DNA of 64,000 nucleotides from Peribacillus sp. FSL E2-0218 (GCF_037992945.1 NZ_CP150304.1:166001-230000), one strand, 5' to 3'. Positions 18,870-28,052 are shown, counted from the first letter of the stretch. A program made the numbers and translations. Notes: generated by a model not told the origin, from the letters alone.

Positions 18870-20615
18870 TTAAGCAAGCTCGAGCTTGTGTAATTGCTGC
18901 TGTGCAAATTCACGGTATAATGCATGCGTTTCATATAGCTCTTTATGTGTTCCGCTGCCTGTAATTTTCCCCTTTTCGAGGAAGATGATTTGGTCGGAAC
19001 CAATAACGGTCGATAAGCGGTGGGCAATGACGATCGTTGTCCTGCCTTTCATCAAATCATTCAATGCCTGTTGAACGACATGTTCCGATTTACTATCCAG
19101 GCTGGAGGTGGCTTCATCCAGCATCAAGATTTTGGGGTTTCTTAAAAAAGCACGGGCAATGGCGATCCGTTGCCTTTGACCTCCTGAGAGTTTCATCCCT
19201 CTTTCGCCAACTTCCGTATCATAGCCATTTGGAAGATCGGAAATGAACTGATCTGCATACGCCATTTTAGCGACTTGATTTAACTCCTCATCTGTTACAT
19301 CCCGGTCGATTCCATAGCAAATATTATCACGAATCGTACCGGATACAATCGGACTTTCCTGTGAAACATAGCCGATTTGGCTTCTCCATGAGTAAAGCGT
19401 GAAATCATTTATCGATGTCCCGCCTATGGATATCGAGCCCTGCTGTGGTTTATAAAATCGCTCAAACAAAGAGAAAAGGGTCGTTTTCCCGCTGCCGCTT
19501 GGCCCGACAATCGCGGTGACCTTGCCTGCTTCAACCGTGAAGTTGATATCTTTTAGCACTTGTTCACCATCGTGATAACGATAATCCAGGTGATCTACCG
19601 TGATGGTTTGACTGGAATTTTGAACTTCCATCTTTGCATCTTCTTCCTCTTCAGAATCCAAGATGGCAATGATGCGTTCCGTGGCACCGGTAGCTTTTTG
19701 GAATTGCGTAAAGAATGCTGCCAATTGCGCCATGGGCATGATGATCTGGAAAAGATACATGATGAATGCAACTAGTGCTCCTGCTGACAGGGCCCCTGAT
19801 GAAACACGCATCCCGCCATATCCTAAAATGAGTACGAGTAGGGCCATCATGACGAGACTCATCAACGGACCGATCAGCGCTTGGATTTTTGCTTCCTTTA
19901 AACCAAAATGGAATAATTGGGTGATTCCCTTTTTTCCATTTTCATATTCGAAGGTTTCTGCATTCGATGCTTTAACAAGCCGGATTTCCGTAAGCACCTG
20001 CTGGAGGACGGCGGTGAAGCTCGCTGTCTCATCCTGCATCCCTTTCGATATGCGGTGCATTTTCTTCCCCAGTGGCAGTAATAGTAAAACGGAGAGCGGG
20101 ATGGCTATGAACATCAACAGTGACATTTTCCAATCAAGCAAAAATAACACGATCATGGCGCCGACAATGGATATGATGCCGGTGACGAAATTGGATAGGT
20201 GTTCCGAAATCAAGCCTTTCACTACCGTTGTATCATTTGTCATCCGACTGACCGTTTCGCCCGATGGATGTTCATCGAAGTAATCCACGGGTAATACGAG
20301 CAATTTTTTCCATAGTTGATCGCGGATGCCGGCGACAACAGATTGACCGATCTTATTCAATAAATAGATGGAAAATCCGCTGGCCAATGCTTGAACGATA
20401 ATGGCAAGCACGAGAAGTGTGACCCGTTCCGCATTTAGCGAACTGAGGGAGAAATCATTGATAAGATTTTTTGTGAATAATGGGACCAATAAACTTACGC
20501 CAGTTGTGCTTAAGCTTAATAGTAATGCAATCCCGATCATTATTTTAGAAGGCTTCGTTTGTTGGACCAATCGGATGAACTGGCTCCAGCCTTTTTGTTT
20601 TTTTTCTGGTTTCAT
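18870..20615 (-). CDS. bmrA: ABC-type multidrug exporter, BmrA-like half transporter
   Basis: 581 residues with six membrane helices (residues 1-310) fused to a nucleotide-binding domain. Walker A is GPSGSGKTTLF, the signature is LSGGQRQRIAIARA, Walker B is ILMLDEATSSLD, and the H-loop is IAHRLSTV. Stretches such as DYFDEHPSGETVSRMTNDTT and GAMKVSSGALSAGALVAFIMYLFQ-like segments agree closely with B. subtilis BmrA as I remember it, so it probably acts as a homodimer exporting hydrophobic drugs. AAGGGATG lies upstream. B. subtilis bmrA is not, as far as I recall, followed by a two-component system. Confidence 0.9.
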   Translation of the reverse strand: MKPEKKQKGWSQFIRLVQQTKPSKIMIGIALLLSLSTTGVSLLVPLFTKNLINDFSLSSLNAERVTLLVLAIIVQALASGFSIYLLNKIGQSVVAGIRDQLWKKLLVLPVDYFDEHPSGETVSRMTNDTTVVKGLISEHLSNFVTGIISIVGAMIVLFLLDWKMSLLMFIAIPLSVLLLLPLGKKMHRISKGMQDETASFTAVLQQVLTEIRLVKASNAETFEYENGKKGITQLFHFGLKEAKIQALIGPLMSLVMMALLVLILGYGGMRVSSGALSAGALVAFIMYLFQIIMPMAQLAAFFTQFQKATGATERIIAILDSEEEEDAKMEVQNSSQTITVDHLDYRYHDGEQVLKDINFTVEAGKVTAIVGPSGSGKTTLFSLFERFYKPQQGSISIGGTSINDFTLYSWRSQIGYVSQESPIVSGTIRDNICYGIDRDVTDEELNQVAKMAYADQFISDLPNGYDTEVGERGMKLSGGQRQRIAIARAFLRNPKILMLDEATSSLDSKSEHVVQQALNDLMKGRTTIVIAHRLSTVIGSDQIIFLEKGKITGSGTHKELYETHALYREFAQQQLHKLELA

Positions 20616-20839
20616 TTATTAACATCCCTTCTTGAGCTTCATTATAAACGGTAGTATACAAAGAAGTTATGAATTGAATATGAACTATTTTTAATAACTT
20701 GCTTGTTATGGGTAAAAGAACCACCTGGCTACCTTTAATGTGGACAGGCAGGCGCCGATGCAAACATGAGCTTGATACTGAAAAAGGTAATTGTAATATT
20801 TGGAACATTTTGTTATATTTAAGTAGAAAATTAAATAAT

Positions 20840-21020
20840 GAAATTAATAGGTGCAGATGAATTTATCTGTTTATCTGCTTAAAAGGGAAGTCGGTTAGAT
20901 TCCGACGCTGTCCCGCAACTGTATTTGGGAGCGATTCGAAAAATATCCACTGTTTCTGCACTGGAAATGGGAAGGGTTCGAAGAGCGAAGATCATAAGCC
21001 AGGAGACCTGCCTAATTAAT
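20840..21020 (+). promoter_or_regulatory. Cobalamin (B12) riboswitch
   Basis: The conserved B12-box elements occur in order: AGGTGC (20848), AAAAGGGAAGTCGGT (20881), GATTCCGACGCTGTCCCGC (20898) and AACTGT, then the signature AGCCAGGAGACCTGCC (20997). Flanking ATTAATAGG and CCTAATTAAT can form the closing P1 stem. An intrinsic terminator follows 100 bases later and the methylcitrate genes follow that. Binding of adenosylcobalamin would be expected to switch off the downstream transcript. Confidence 0.93.
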
Positions 21021-21122
21021 GTGCATCAAGTACCTACGAGGATAGGGGGTGTTAATTGCGGACTTTTTGGCATGAAAAATTTTGATCATTTCTCATGTTT
21101 ATTTGAGTACTCTTCGTAAATT

Positions 21123-21151
21123 AACAGCTTCCTCTGGAAGTTGTTTTTTTT
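21123..21151 (+). terminator. Terminator in the B12-riboswitch leader
   Basis: AACAGCTTCC pairs with GGAAGTTGTT (10 bp with one G-T), followed by seven more T. It is placed where the expression platform of the riboswitch should be. Confidence 0.88.
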
Positions 21152-21202
21152 ATGTCAGTTTAATGGGAAAATCGTTGAATTACAAGAGATTCCGACAAAT
21201 TT

Positions 21203-21216
21203 TGATAACGCTTTCA
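21203..21216 (+). promoter_or_regulatory. CcpA-binding cre-like site
   Basis: TGATAACGCTTTCA differs from the consensus TGWAANCGNTNWCA at one position. It lies 33 bases before mmgD, so it could mediate carbon catabolite repression, as is known for the B. subtilis mmg operon. Confidence 0.7.
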
Positions 21217-21248
21217 AAAAAGTAGCTTATTCAGAGGAGGAATGAAAG

Positions 21249-22376
21249 ATGAAGGAACAAGGAACTTATTCCCCTGGGCTTGATGGAATTGTAGCAGCTG
21301 AAACAAAGCTATCTTTCCTGGATACAGTTCAGAGTGAGATTGTTATACGAGGATATGATCTTATCGATTTATCTGAAAAGATGGGATACTTGGAGATTGT
21401 CCATTTGCTGCTTCACGATAGGCTCCCGAATGCTGCGGAAAAGGGGCGGCTTGAACAGGCTTTGAAAAATGAATATGAAATCCCGGAAGCTATCCTGGAA
21501 TTGTTAAAGCTATTGCCGGGGAAAACACATCCGATGGATGCTCTCAGAACAGGCATTTCAGCATTGGCTGGATATGATGCAAACATTGATGATCGTTCCT
21601 CCTCGGTGAATCGAGAGCGGGCTTACAAATTATTAGGGAATGTCCCTGCCATCGTCGCAAACAGTTATCGAATCCTGAATAAGCAAGAGGTTGTTCTTGC
21701 GAATAAGGATCTATCTTATAGTTCCAATTTTTACTACATGATTACGGGCAAGGTTCCATCGGCAATGGAAGAAAAAATCTTTGACCAATCATTATTATTG
21801 TATAGCGAACATGAAATGCCTAATTCCACTTTCACGGCAAGAGTAATCGCCTCGACGCTTTCCGATTTATATGGGGCTTTGACGGGAGCTGTAGCTTCCC
21901 TAAAGGGCAACCTGCATGGAGGAGCCAATGAAGCGGTCATGTACATGCTATTGGAGGCGGGTACCGTCGCGAAATTCGAGCGGCTGCTTGATGGGAAATT
22001 GGCAAATAAAGAAAAAATCATGGGGTTTGGCCATCGCGTCTATATGAAGAAAATGGATCCAAGGGCATTGATCATGAAGCAAGCATTAAAGCAGCTTTGT
22101 GATGCCAAAGGGGACGACCGTCTTTATAAAATGTGTGAAGCGGGGGAAGTGATCATGGAAAGGGAAAAAGGCCTTTATCCGAATCTCGATTACTATGCAG
22201 CGCCGGTTTACTATATGCTGGGCCTTCCCATTGCCATATATACACCGATTTTCTTCAGTGCGAGAACAGTGGGTTTATGTGCTCACGTGATTGAGCAGCA
22301 CGCAAACAACCGTCTCTTCCGACCTCGTGTGAGTTATATAGGCGAGCGTCATAACCGCAATGTCATTTCCAACTAA
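21249..22376 (+). CDS. mmgD: 2-methylcitrate synthase (citrate synthase family)
   Basis: Condenses propionyl-CoA with oxaloacetate, the first step of the methylcitrate cycle. It can also act as a citrate synthase. The 375 residues compare with about 372 for B. subtilis MmgD. Catalytic His residues are in SLKGNLHGGANE and IMGFGHRVY. The C-terminal catalytic Asp is in YPNLDYYAAPVYYMLGLP, and the CoA/anion site is RPRVSYIGE. AGAGGAGGAATG precedes the start. It is first in a three-gene operon with the dehydratase and lyase, supporting a propionate role rather than the TCA cycle. Confidence 0.94.
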   Translation: MKEQGTYSPGLDGIVAAETKLSFLDTVQSEIVIRGYDLIDLSEKMGYLEIVHLLLHDRLPNAAEKGRLEQALKNEYEIPEAILELLKLLPGKTHPMDALRTGISALAGYDANIDDRSSSVNRERAYKLLGNVPAIVANSYRILNKQEVVLANKDLSYSSNFYYMITGKVPSAMEEKIFDQSLLLYSEHEMPNSTFTARVIASTLSDLYGALTGAVASLKGNLHGGANEAVMYMLLEAGTVAKFERLLDGKLANKEKIMGFGHRVYMKKMDPRALIMKQALKQLCDAKGDDRLYKMCEAGEVIMEREKGLYPNLDYYAAPVYYMLGLPIAIYTPIFFSARTVGLCAHVIEQHANNRLFRPRVSYIGERHNRNVISN

Positions 22377-22466
22377 GGAAATGTAGATTACTAGCCCGCC
22401 AGATGGACGTTCTGACCAACGTCCATCATTATAATAAACAAATTTGCCACGAAAGGGAAGATGAGA

Positions 22467-23903
22467 ATGCTAAAAACGAATGGTATCAATCAAACGGATG
22501 TGTTATTGGAAGACATTGCGGATTATGTAATGAAAAAAGAGATCATTAGCGATGAAGCATATGAAACGGCTCGTTACGTTCTTCTCGATACAATCGGCTG
22601 CGGGATTTTAGCGCTTCACTATCCTGAATGCACCAAATTATTAGGACCCGTCGTTCCCGGCACGGTCGTTCCAAATGGGACCCGCGTTCCAGGGACTTCA
22701 TATGTACTGGATCCAGTGAAGGGTGCATTCAATATTGGTTGCATGATTCGCTGGCTGGATTATAACGATACATGGCTGGCGGCGGAATGGGGACATCCTT
22801 CTGATAACTTGGGAGGGATCTTGGCGGTGGCTGATTACGTAAGCCGTGTGAATATGGCAGAGGGGAAAAAAGCATTATCTGTTAGAGACGTCCTGGAAAT
22901 GATGATTAAAGCACATGAGATTCAAGGCGTACTGGCGCTGGAAAATAGCTTGAACCGGGTTGGCCTAGACCATGTCCTATTTGTAAAGGTGGCTACGGCG
23001 GCGGTAGTCACAAAAGCTTTGGGCGGAACGAGGGAAGAAATCATCCATGCATTATCCAATGCGTGGATCGATAATTCAAGCCTGCGTACGTATCGCCACA
23101 CTCCAAATACCGGATCGCGCAAATCTTGGGCAGCTGGCGATGCCACAAGCAGGGCCGTACAGTTGGCCATGATGGCCCTCAAAGGAGAAATGGGATATCC
23201 AACAGCCCTTTCGGCGCCAGGCTGGGGGTTCCAGGATGTATTATTCAATAAGAAGGAATTGAAGCTTTCACGCAAGCTCGATTCCTATGTGATGGAAAAT
23301 GTCTTATTCAAAGTATCCTATCCGGCGGAGTTCCATGCGCAAACGGCAGCGGAGTGTGCAGTGAAACTTCATCCGGAAGTGAAGGATCGCCTTGAAGAAA
23401 TAGATAAAATCAAAATCACCACACATGAATCTGCCATTCGCATCATTGATAAGGAAGGGCCATTGAACAATCCGGCCGATCGCGATCATTGCATCCAATA
23501 TATTACGGCAGTCGGTTTGATCCACGGCGATGTGACAGCTGACCACTATGAGGATGAGGCGGCGGCCGACGAGAGAATCGATCGCTTAAGGAATAAGATG
23601 CTGATCGTCGAAAATGAGCAATACACAATGGATTATCTGGATCCGAGCAAGCGCTCGATCGCCAATGCCATCCAAATTTACTATAAGGACGGATCGGTAT
23701 CGGAGTTCGTCGAATGCGAATATCCGCTTGGGCACCGGTTTAGAAGAGAAGAAGCATTTCCGAAAATAACCAATAAATTCATTGATAACATTAGTACGCA
23801 CTATTCGCACAAACAGCAAATCCGAATTCAGGAAGCATGCTTGGAGCCCGATGCTCTTTCGAACTTGAAGGTAAACGAATTTATGGACTTATTCATCATT
23901 TAA
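22467..23903 (+). CDS. prpD: 2-methylcitrate dehydratase (MmgE/PrpD family)
   Basis: Dehydrates 2-methylcitrate towards 2-methyl-cis-aconitate without an iron-sulfur cluster. About 478 residues, the usual family length. The family pattern is clear: DTIGCGILAL near 35-45, RWLDYNDTWLAAEWGHPSDNLG near 92-113, NSSLRTYRHTPNTGSRKSWAAGDATSRA, and a C-terminal domain with YPLGHRFRREEAFPKI. Two close ATGs (22461, 22467) follow AAAGGGAAG, and the second has better spacing. The gene is 90 bases after mmgD and 13 before prpB. B. subtilis calls the orthologue mmgE. Confidence 0.94.
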   Translation: MLKTNGINQTDVLLEDIADYVMKKEIISDEAYETARYVLLDTIGCGILALHYPECTKLLGPVVPGTVVPNGTRVPGTSYVLDPVKGAFNIGCMIRWLDYNDTWLAAEWGHPSDNLGGILAVADYVSRVNMAEGKKALSVRDVLEMMIKAHEIQGVLALENSLNRVGLDHVLFVKVATAAVVTKALGGTREEIIHALSNAWIDNSSLRTYRHTPNTGSRKSWAAGDATSRAVQLAMMALKGEMGYPTALSAPGWGFQDVLFNKKELKLSRKLDSYVMENVLFKVSYPAEFHAQTAAECAVKLHPEVKDRLEEIDKIKITTHESAIRIIDKEGPLNNPADRDHCIQYITAVGLIHGDVTADHYEDEAAADERIDRLRNKMLIVENEQYTMDYLDPSKRSIANAIQIYYKDGSVSEFVECEYPLGHRFRREEAFPKITNKFIDNISTHYSHKQQIRIQEACLEPDALSNLKVNEFMDLFII

Positions 23904-23916
23904 GGGGGACTGAGAG

Positions 23917-24825
23917 ATGACATGGATCGTAAATCAACAATCGGGACAAGCGGAATTAGCAGCTCGTTTTCGGAAGTTCATGGAAGCACCGGGCATCTTA
24001 CAAATCCCAGGCACCCATGATGCGATGGCTGGTCTTATAGCGAAGAAAATAGGCTTTGACGCCCTTTACCTTTCAGGTGCAGCATACACGGCAAGCAGGG
24101 GCCTGCCCGACTTAGGGATTGTCACATCCTCTGAAGTGGCGGAGCGGGCCAGGGATATTATTCGGGCGACGGACTTACCGGTGCTTGTAGACATTGATAC
24201 AGGCTTTGGCGGTGTCCTGAATGTGGCGCGTACGGCTAGGGAAATGCAGGAAGCGGGCATCGCCGCTGTACAACTGGAAGACCAAGACCTTCCAAAGAAA
24301 TGCGGCCATTTAAACGGTAAGAAGCTTATAGCGATAAATGAGATGACACAAAAAATAAAAATGATAAAACAAACCGCCCCTTCGCTGGTCATTGTGGCAC
24401 GTACGGATGCAAGGGCTGTGGAGGGGGTGGAGGCAGCAATAGAAAGAGCCGCGGCCTATATCGAAGCAGGAGCTGATGCGATATTCCCTGAAGCGCTGCA
24501 ATCGGAAGTGGAGTTCCGTCAATTTGCCAAGCGCGTTACTGTGCCGTTACTTGCGAATATGACGGAATTCGGTAAAACGCCTTATTATAAGGCTAAGGAA
24601 TTTGAAGAAATGGGCTATCAAATGGTGATTTATCCGGTCACTTCCCTAAGGGTGGCCGCAAAGGCATATGAGAGAGTCTTTGAACAAATCATGCAGCATG
24701 GAACACAGGCAGGCGCCTTGCAGGACATGCAAACACGAAGTGAATTATATGAAACGATCTCCTATCATGATTTTGAAGGCTTGGATCAAGAAATTGCAAA
24801 AACGGTATTGACCAAGGAACAATAA
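23917..24825 (+). CDS. prpB: 2-methylisocitrate lyase
   Basis: Splits 2-methylisocitrate to pyruvate and succinate, the last step of propionate oxidation. The 302 residues match PrpB/YqiQ. Family motifs are LSGAAYTASRGLPDLG, VDIDTGFGG (metal and substrate Asp), QLEDQDLPKKCGHLNGKKL (catalytic loop KKCGH), IVARTDARAVEG and NMTEFGKTP. Ribosome site GGGGGACTGAGAG. A GC-rich hairpin ends the operon. The intermediate hydration step would need aconitase from elsewhere in the genome. Confidence 0.96.
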   Translation: MTWIVNQQSGQAELAARFRKFMEAPGILQIPGTHDAMAGLIAKKIGFDALYLSGAAYTASRGLPDLGIVTSSEVAERARDIIRATDLPVLVDIDTGFGGVLNVARTAREMQEAGIAAVQLEDQDLPKKCGHLNGKKLIAINEMTQKIKMIKQTAPSLVIVARTDARAVEGVEAAIERAAAYIEAGADAIFPEALQSEVEFRQFAKRVTVPLLANMTEFGKTPYYKAKEFEEMGYQMVIYPVTSLRVAAKAYERVFEQIMQHGTQAGALQDMQTRSELYETISYHDFEGLDQEIAKTVLTKEQ

Positions 24826-24850
24826 TATCATGTTAAAATATAGAAAGTTG

Positions 24851-24876
24851 GCCCGGGGTTAGAGCTCCGGGCTTTC
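24851..24876 (+). terminator. Terminator after the methylcitrate operon
   Basis: GCCCGGGG pairs with CTCCGGGC around TTAGAG, followed by TTTCC. The T-run is short. Confidence 0.75.
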
Positions 24877-25028
24877 CGCTGTGCAAAAAAAACCAACGGT
24901 TCAGGTCTAATTTTTATAGACTGGTTCCAGAGATCGGTCCAGGAAGGGAGAGAGGTGCAATAATGTCGAATTTTAGCTGATTTTACTATTCTAAAACAAT
25001 AAATAGGCACAAAAGGCTAATTCGGACT

Positions 25029-25054
25029 TTAAAAATGGTTCTTTTAGCCGATTA
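25029..25054 (+). promoter_or_regulatory. Sigma-D-like (motility) promoter
   Basis: TTAA at 25029 (or TAAA at 25030), a 13-14 base gap, then GCCGATTA at 25047. This is close to the known sigma-D consensus TAAA-N14-16-GCCGATAT. It lies 41 bases before the ATP-grasp gene, the first of an operon ending in a chemoreceptor, which fits control with the flagellar regulon. Identified by eye. Confidence 0.62.
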
Positions 25055-25095
25055 AATATGGGGATATAAAAAACAGTATAAGTTAGGTGGAAAAC

Positions 25096-26265
25096 ATGAT
25101 TATTTTGAATGAGTCCATTGTGTCACCGATTCTTCTAAAGGTGTTAGTCGAACAGCAAATTCCAGTATTGGAACAAGGGCAATGGGGAGACGCGATAACA
25201 CCTGAAAAGTTAAATGTTCAAAACGATACAGAATTTTTCAAGTCCATGGGGATGGAGCAAAGAATTCTTACAAACTCTGAAAATGGCATCACGGTATTAG
25301 GCCATTTCCAACCAGATAGCAATGAATACATATGGTCCAAATTATTGAAGGATAAGAGTGAGGTACGTAAGTTAACGAAGTCATTATATCCGGATTTCCA
25401 TTTCCATGATATTGATTTATCCATGATAGATGATCTGGATAAAGACCAAATACCGTTTCCGGTCGTCATCAAGCCAAATATCGGCTATTCAAGTGTTGGC
25501 GTACACAAAGTCAAGAATGAGCAGGATTGGGATATAGCCGTGGCCCAGCTTAAAGAGGACCTGCTTCTCTCGGATGGGTTGTATGATTCCGAAGTGGTCG
25601 GTTCCCAGACCATCTTGATAGAAGAGTGGATACAGGGGGAGGAATTCGCCATTGATGGTTATTACGATCAAGATGGTGAGCCGGTTATTCTGAATGTCTT
25701 TAAACGATTATTCAAGGACGATTATGATACATCCGATCGCATTTATTATACTTCGAAGGCAGCCATCAACGAAATCTATGATGATGCAAGAAGGTTCATG
25801 AAGAATATTCAAACGGTCCTACCGCTTAGGAACTACGCTGTACACTTTGAAATTCGCAAAAATGGGGATAGGGTAATACCGATTGAAATCAACCCACTTC
25901 GTTTTGCCGGTGCGGGTACAACTGATTTAGGCTACCATGCATATGGGATGAACATGTATCAACACTATTTCTTAGGTACGAAACCAGATTGGAATTCGAT
26001 TTTGGAAGAAATGGATGATGCGGTTTACAGCTTTTTCTTTGCAGAGGTTCCGCTGGAAATAAACCTGGAGGAAGTGGCGAATATCGATCATGAAGGGCTG
26101 CAACATGAATTCGAACAGATTTTGGAATATAGGCAACTTCCTTTTCAAAATGACCGGAGCATGTCGATCATATTTTATAGAAGCGAGGATTTGAACAAGA
26201 ACCGTCAATTGCTTCACTTGGACTTACTTCCATACTTGACGATAAAACAACTGGCTTTAACCTAA
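25096..26265 (+). CDS. ATP-grasp domain protein, co-transcribed with a chemoreceptor
   Basis: A 389-residue soluble protein. FPVVIKPNIGYSSVGVHKV near 127-145 is the ATP-grasp glycine/lysine loop. ILIEEWIQGEEFAIDGYY near 178 is the adenine-contact strand. HFEIRKNGDRVIPIEINPLRFAG near 256-280 supplies the metal-binding Glu/Asn. Such enzymes ligate a carboxylate to an amine or thiol using ATP, and the substrate here cannot be told. The ATG at 25096 follows AGGTGG. The chemoreceptor begins 13 bases after the stop, and a sigma-D-like promoter precedes the pair, so a link to chemotaxis is inferred from context. Confidence 0.82.
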   Translation: MIILNESIVSPILLKVLVEQQIPVLEQGQWGDAITPEKLNVQNDTEFFKSMGMEQRILTNSENGITVLGHFQPDSNEYIWSKLLKDKSEVRKLTKSLYPDFHFHDIDLSMIDDLDKDQIPFPVVIKPNIGYSSVGVHKVKNEQDWDIAVAQLKEDLLLSDGLYDSEVVGSQTILIEEWIQGEEFAIDGYYDQDGEPVILNVFKRLFKDDYDTSDRIYYTSKAAINEIYDDARRFMKNIQTVLPLRNYAVHFEIRKNGDRVIPIEINPLRFAGAGTTDLGYHAYGMNMYQHYFLGTKPDWNSILEEMDDAVYSFFFAEVPLEINLEEVANIDHEGLQHEFEQILEYRQLPFQNDRSMSIIFYRSEDLNKNRQLLHLDLLPYLTIKQLALT

Positions 26266-26278
26266 GGGGGTCATGAGA

Positions 26279-27973
26279 ATGAGATTTTCAAAGCTGAATC
26301 CTAAAAATTCACTAATGGCAAAACTATTCTTATTTTATATCATTCCATTCGTGCTTTTTGCAGGAGCCATGGGACTTTGCTTTTCCTATATTACGAATAA
26401 AATGATCAATGAGAATGTCCTTCCGCAATTCGATGAGCGTCTTTCTGAAAATGCCCGTAGTCTCGCAGCAAGCCTCAACCCGACTTTGATCAACAAATCT
26501 GCGGAACGGGGAGAAGATATCAGGCAGAAATTAGATGCCTTCGTTGAAGACAAAAAGGGTATTGAATATGTGTATGTGCTGAAGCGGGAGAACGATGCAG
26601 ATACGATCGTAGCCTTGAATGGAAGCGATGATTACATGGTGCAATCGCCCTTCACGCCGGAGCAGGCTCAATCGATAAATGGACAAGAAGACGTATTAAG
26701 TGAAATATATAAAGATAAATGGGGAACGCACAAATCATACTTTACGCCAATCAATGGCACGGACGCCATTGTAGGGATTGATATGGATGCGAAGTTCATT
26801 GATGAATTGAAAAGCAGAATGATATTCTATAATATTTTATTTCTTGCGAGTGCCATTATATTAGGCGTACTGTGTGCCATTGTCATCGGGAGGAAGATCT
26901 CGGGTCCCGTCAATGAACTTGTTGGCTACACGAATGAAATGGCGGCAGGGGATTTAAGTAAATCGATTCCGGTTGGCAGGCAAGATGAGATTGGAGATCT
27001 GTCCAATGGCTTTGAGGATATGAGATTAAGTTTATCCCATATCATCGATAATGTGCGTGAACACGCGCATACGATGAATCGAACCACCGTTTCCATCCAT
27101 CAATCCTTTGAGGAGATGGTGGAGTCCTATAGCCAGATCGTCACGGGGACAACGGAAGAAGCGAAGGCTTCAGAAGAACGTGCCCATCATATTGATCGGA
27201 TTTCCAATATGATCAGTGACTTAACGGAGACCATCCGCTTAATGAATGAGCAAACGAATAAGATGAATGAATTTACGATGCATGCGAACACACTTGCTGA
27301 GCAAGGAAGTGAACAAGTGCAGGATGTAACGAGCCAGATGGGTAAAATCATGGAAAACGGCCAAGCGAATAAAGCCAATTTGGTGAGCCTTGAAGAGGAT
27401 GTAGTGAAGATAAATGAAGTGATCGGTTTAATCAGGGTCATTGCTTCCCAAACGAACCTGCTATCCTTGAATGCTTCCATTGAAGCGGCACGGGCGGGGG
27501 ATGCCGGCAGAGGCTTTGCGGTAGTCGCCCAGGAAGTGCAAAAATTGGCTGTGCAAACGGATGAATCGATTGATATCATTTCCGAATCAATTACGCGGAT
27601 CAATGAACAAACGGCGAAGGTCATCCAAAATAACGATGAAAGCTTTGAGGATATAGTCAAGGGTGTTTCCTTAGTGGAAAACAATGGCGAGATTTTCAAT
27701 AAGATTTTCGATTCCGTAGAGAAATTGCTGAAGGGCACGGAACAATTGGCCACCCACTCGAAAAAAATCAATGAGTCATCTGATGAAAGTTTAGCATCGA
27801 TCCAGGAGATTGCAGCGATTTCGGAAGAGGGAGTCGCAACCACTGAACAAATCTCAGCGGCAGCCATCCAACAAAGTACGATCATGAATGGACTGAAGGA
27901 ACAAAATGAAGAGTTGGCAAACAAATCGGCCATCTTGGAAGAAATGGTTGAAAAATTCACCACCGAAAAATAA
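26279..27973 (+). CDS. Methyl-accepting chemotaxis protein
   Basis: About 564 residues. Helix 1 is at about 13-37 (LFLFYIIPFVLFAGAMGLCF) and an extracellular Cache-like sensor domain of about 145 residues follows. Helix 2 is near 182-204 (ILFLASAIILGVLCAIVIG) and HAMP covers 205-260. A long coiled-coil signalling domain ends in the hairpin tip IRVIASQTNLLSLNASIEAARAGDAGRGF-type sequence (around 385-410). ATG 26279 has AAGGGGGTC at good spacing. It belongs to the same transcript as the ATP-grasp gene. Ligand unknown. Confidence 0.93.
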   Translation: MRFSKLNPKNSLMAKLFLFYIIPFVLFAGAMGLCFSYITNKMINENVLPQFDERLSENARSLAASLNPTLINKSAERGEDIRQKLDAFVEDKKGIEYVYVLKRENDADTIVALNGSDDYMVQSPFTPEQAQSINGQEDVLSEIYKDKWGTHKSYFTPINGTDAIVGIDMDAKFIDELKSRMIFYNILFLASAIILGVLCAIVIGRKISGPVNELVGYTNEMAAGDLSKSIPVGRQDEIGDLSNGFEDMRLSLSHIIDNVREHAHTMNRTTVSIHQSFEEMVESYSQIVTGTTEEAKASEERAHHIDRISNMISDLTETIRLMNEQTNKMNEFTMHANTLAEQGSEQVQDVTSQMGKIMENGQANKANLVSLEEDVVKINEVIGLIRVIASQTNLLSLNASIEAARAGDAGRGFAVVAQEVQKLAVQTDESIDIISESITRINEQTAKVIQNNDESFEDIVKGVSLVENNGEIFNKIFDSVEKLLKGTEQLATHSKKINESSDESLASIQEIAAISEEGVATTEQISAAAIQQSTIMNGLKEQNEELANKSAILEEMVEKFTTEK

Positions 27974-28008
27974 TCGCTCCATGCCAGGCTATCTATGATG
28001 TCTGAACG

Positions 28009-28052
28009 AACTGCAGACAAACTCCGCTCGAGTTAGTCTGCAGTTTTTTTCT
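28009..28052 (+). terminator. Terminator after the chemoreceptor
   Basis: AACTGCAGAC and GTCTGCAGTT enclose a second partial stem (AACTC/GAGTT), then seven T. The stem core ACAAACTC resembles hairpins at 55509 and 59891. Confidence 0.93.

Noticed and set aside
20925..21119. 64-codon plus-strand frame
   Set aside because: It lies within the cobalamin riboswitch and its leader. The conserved RNA motifs explain the sequence.
27187..28020. 277-codon minus-strand frame opposite the chemoreceptor gene
   Set aside because: Antisense shadow of a well-supported coding region, with no motif and no ribosome site.
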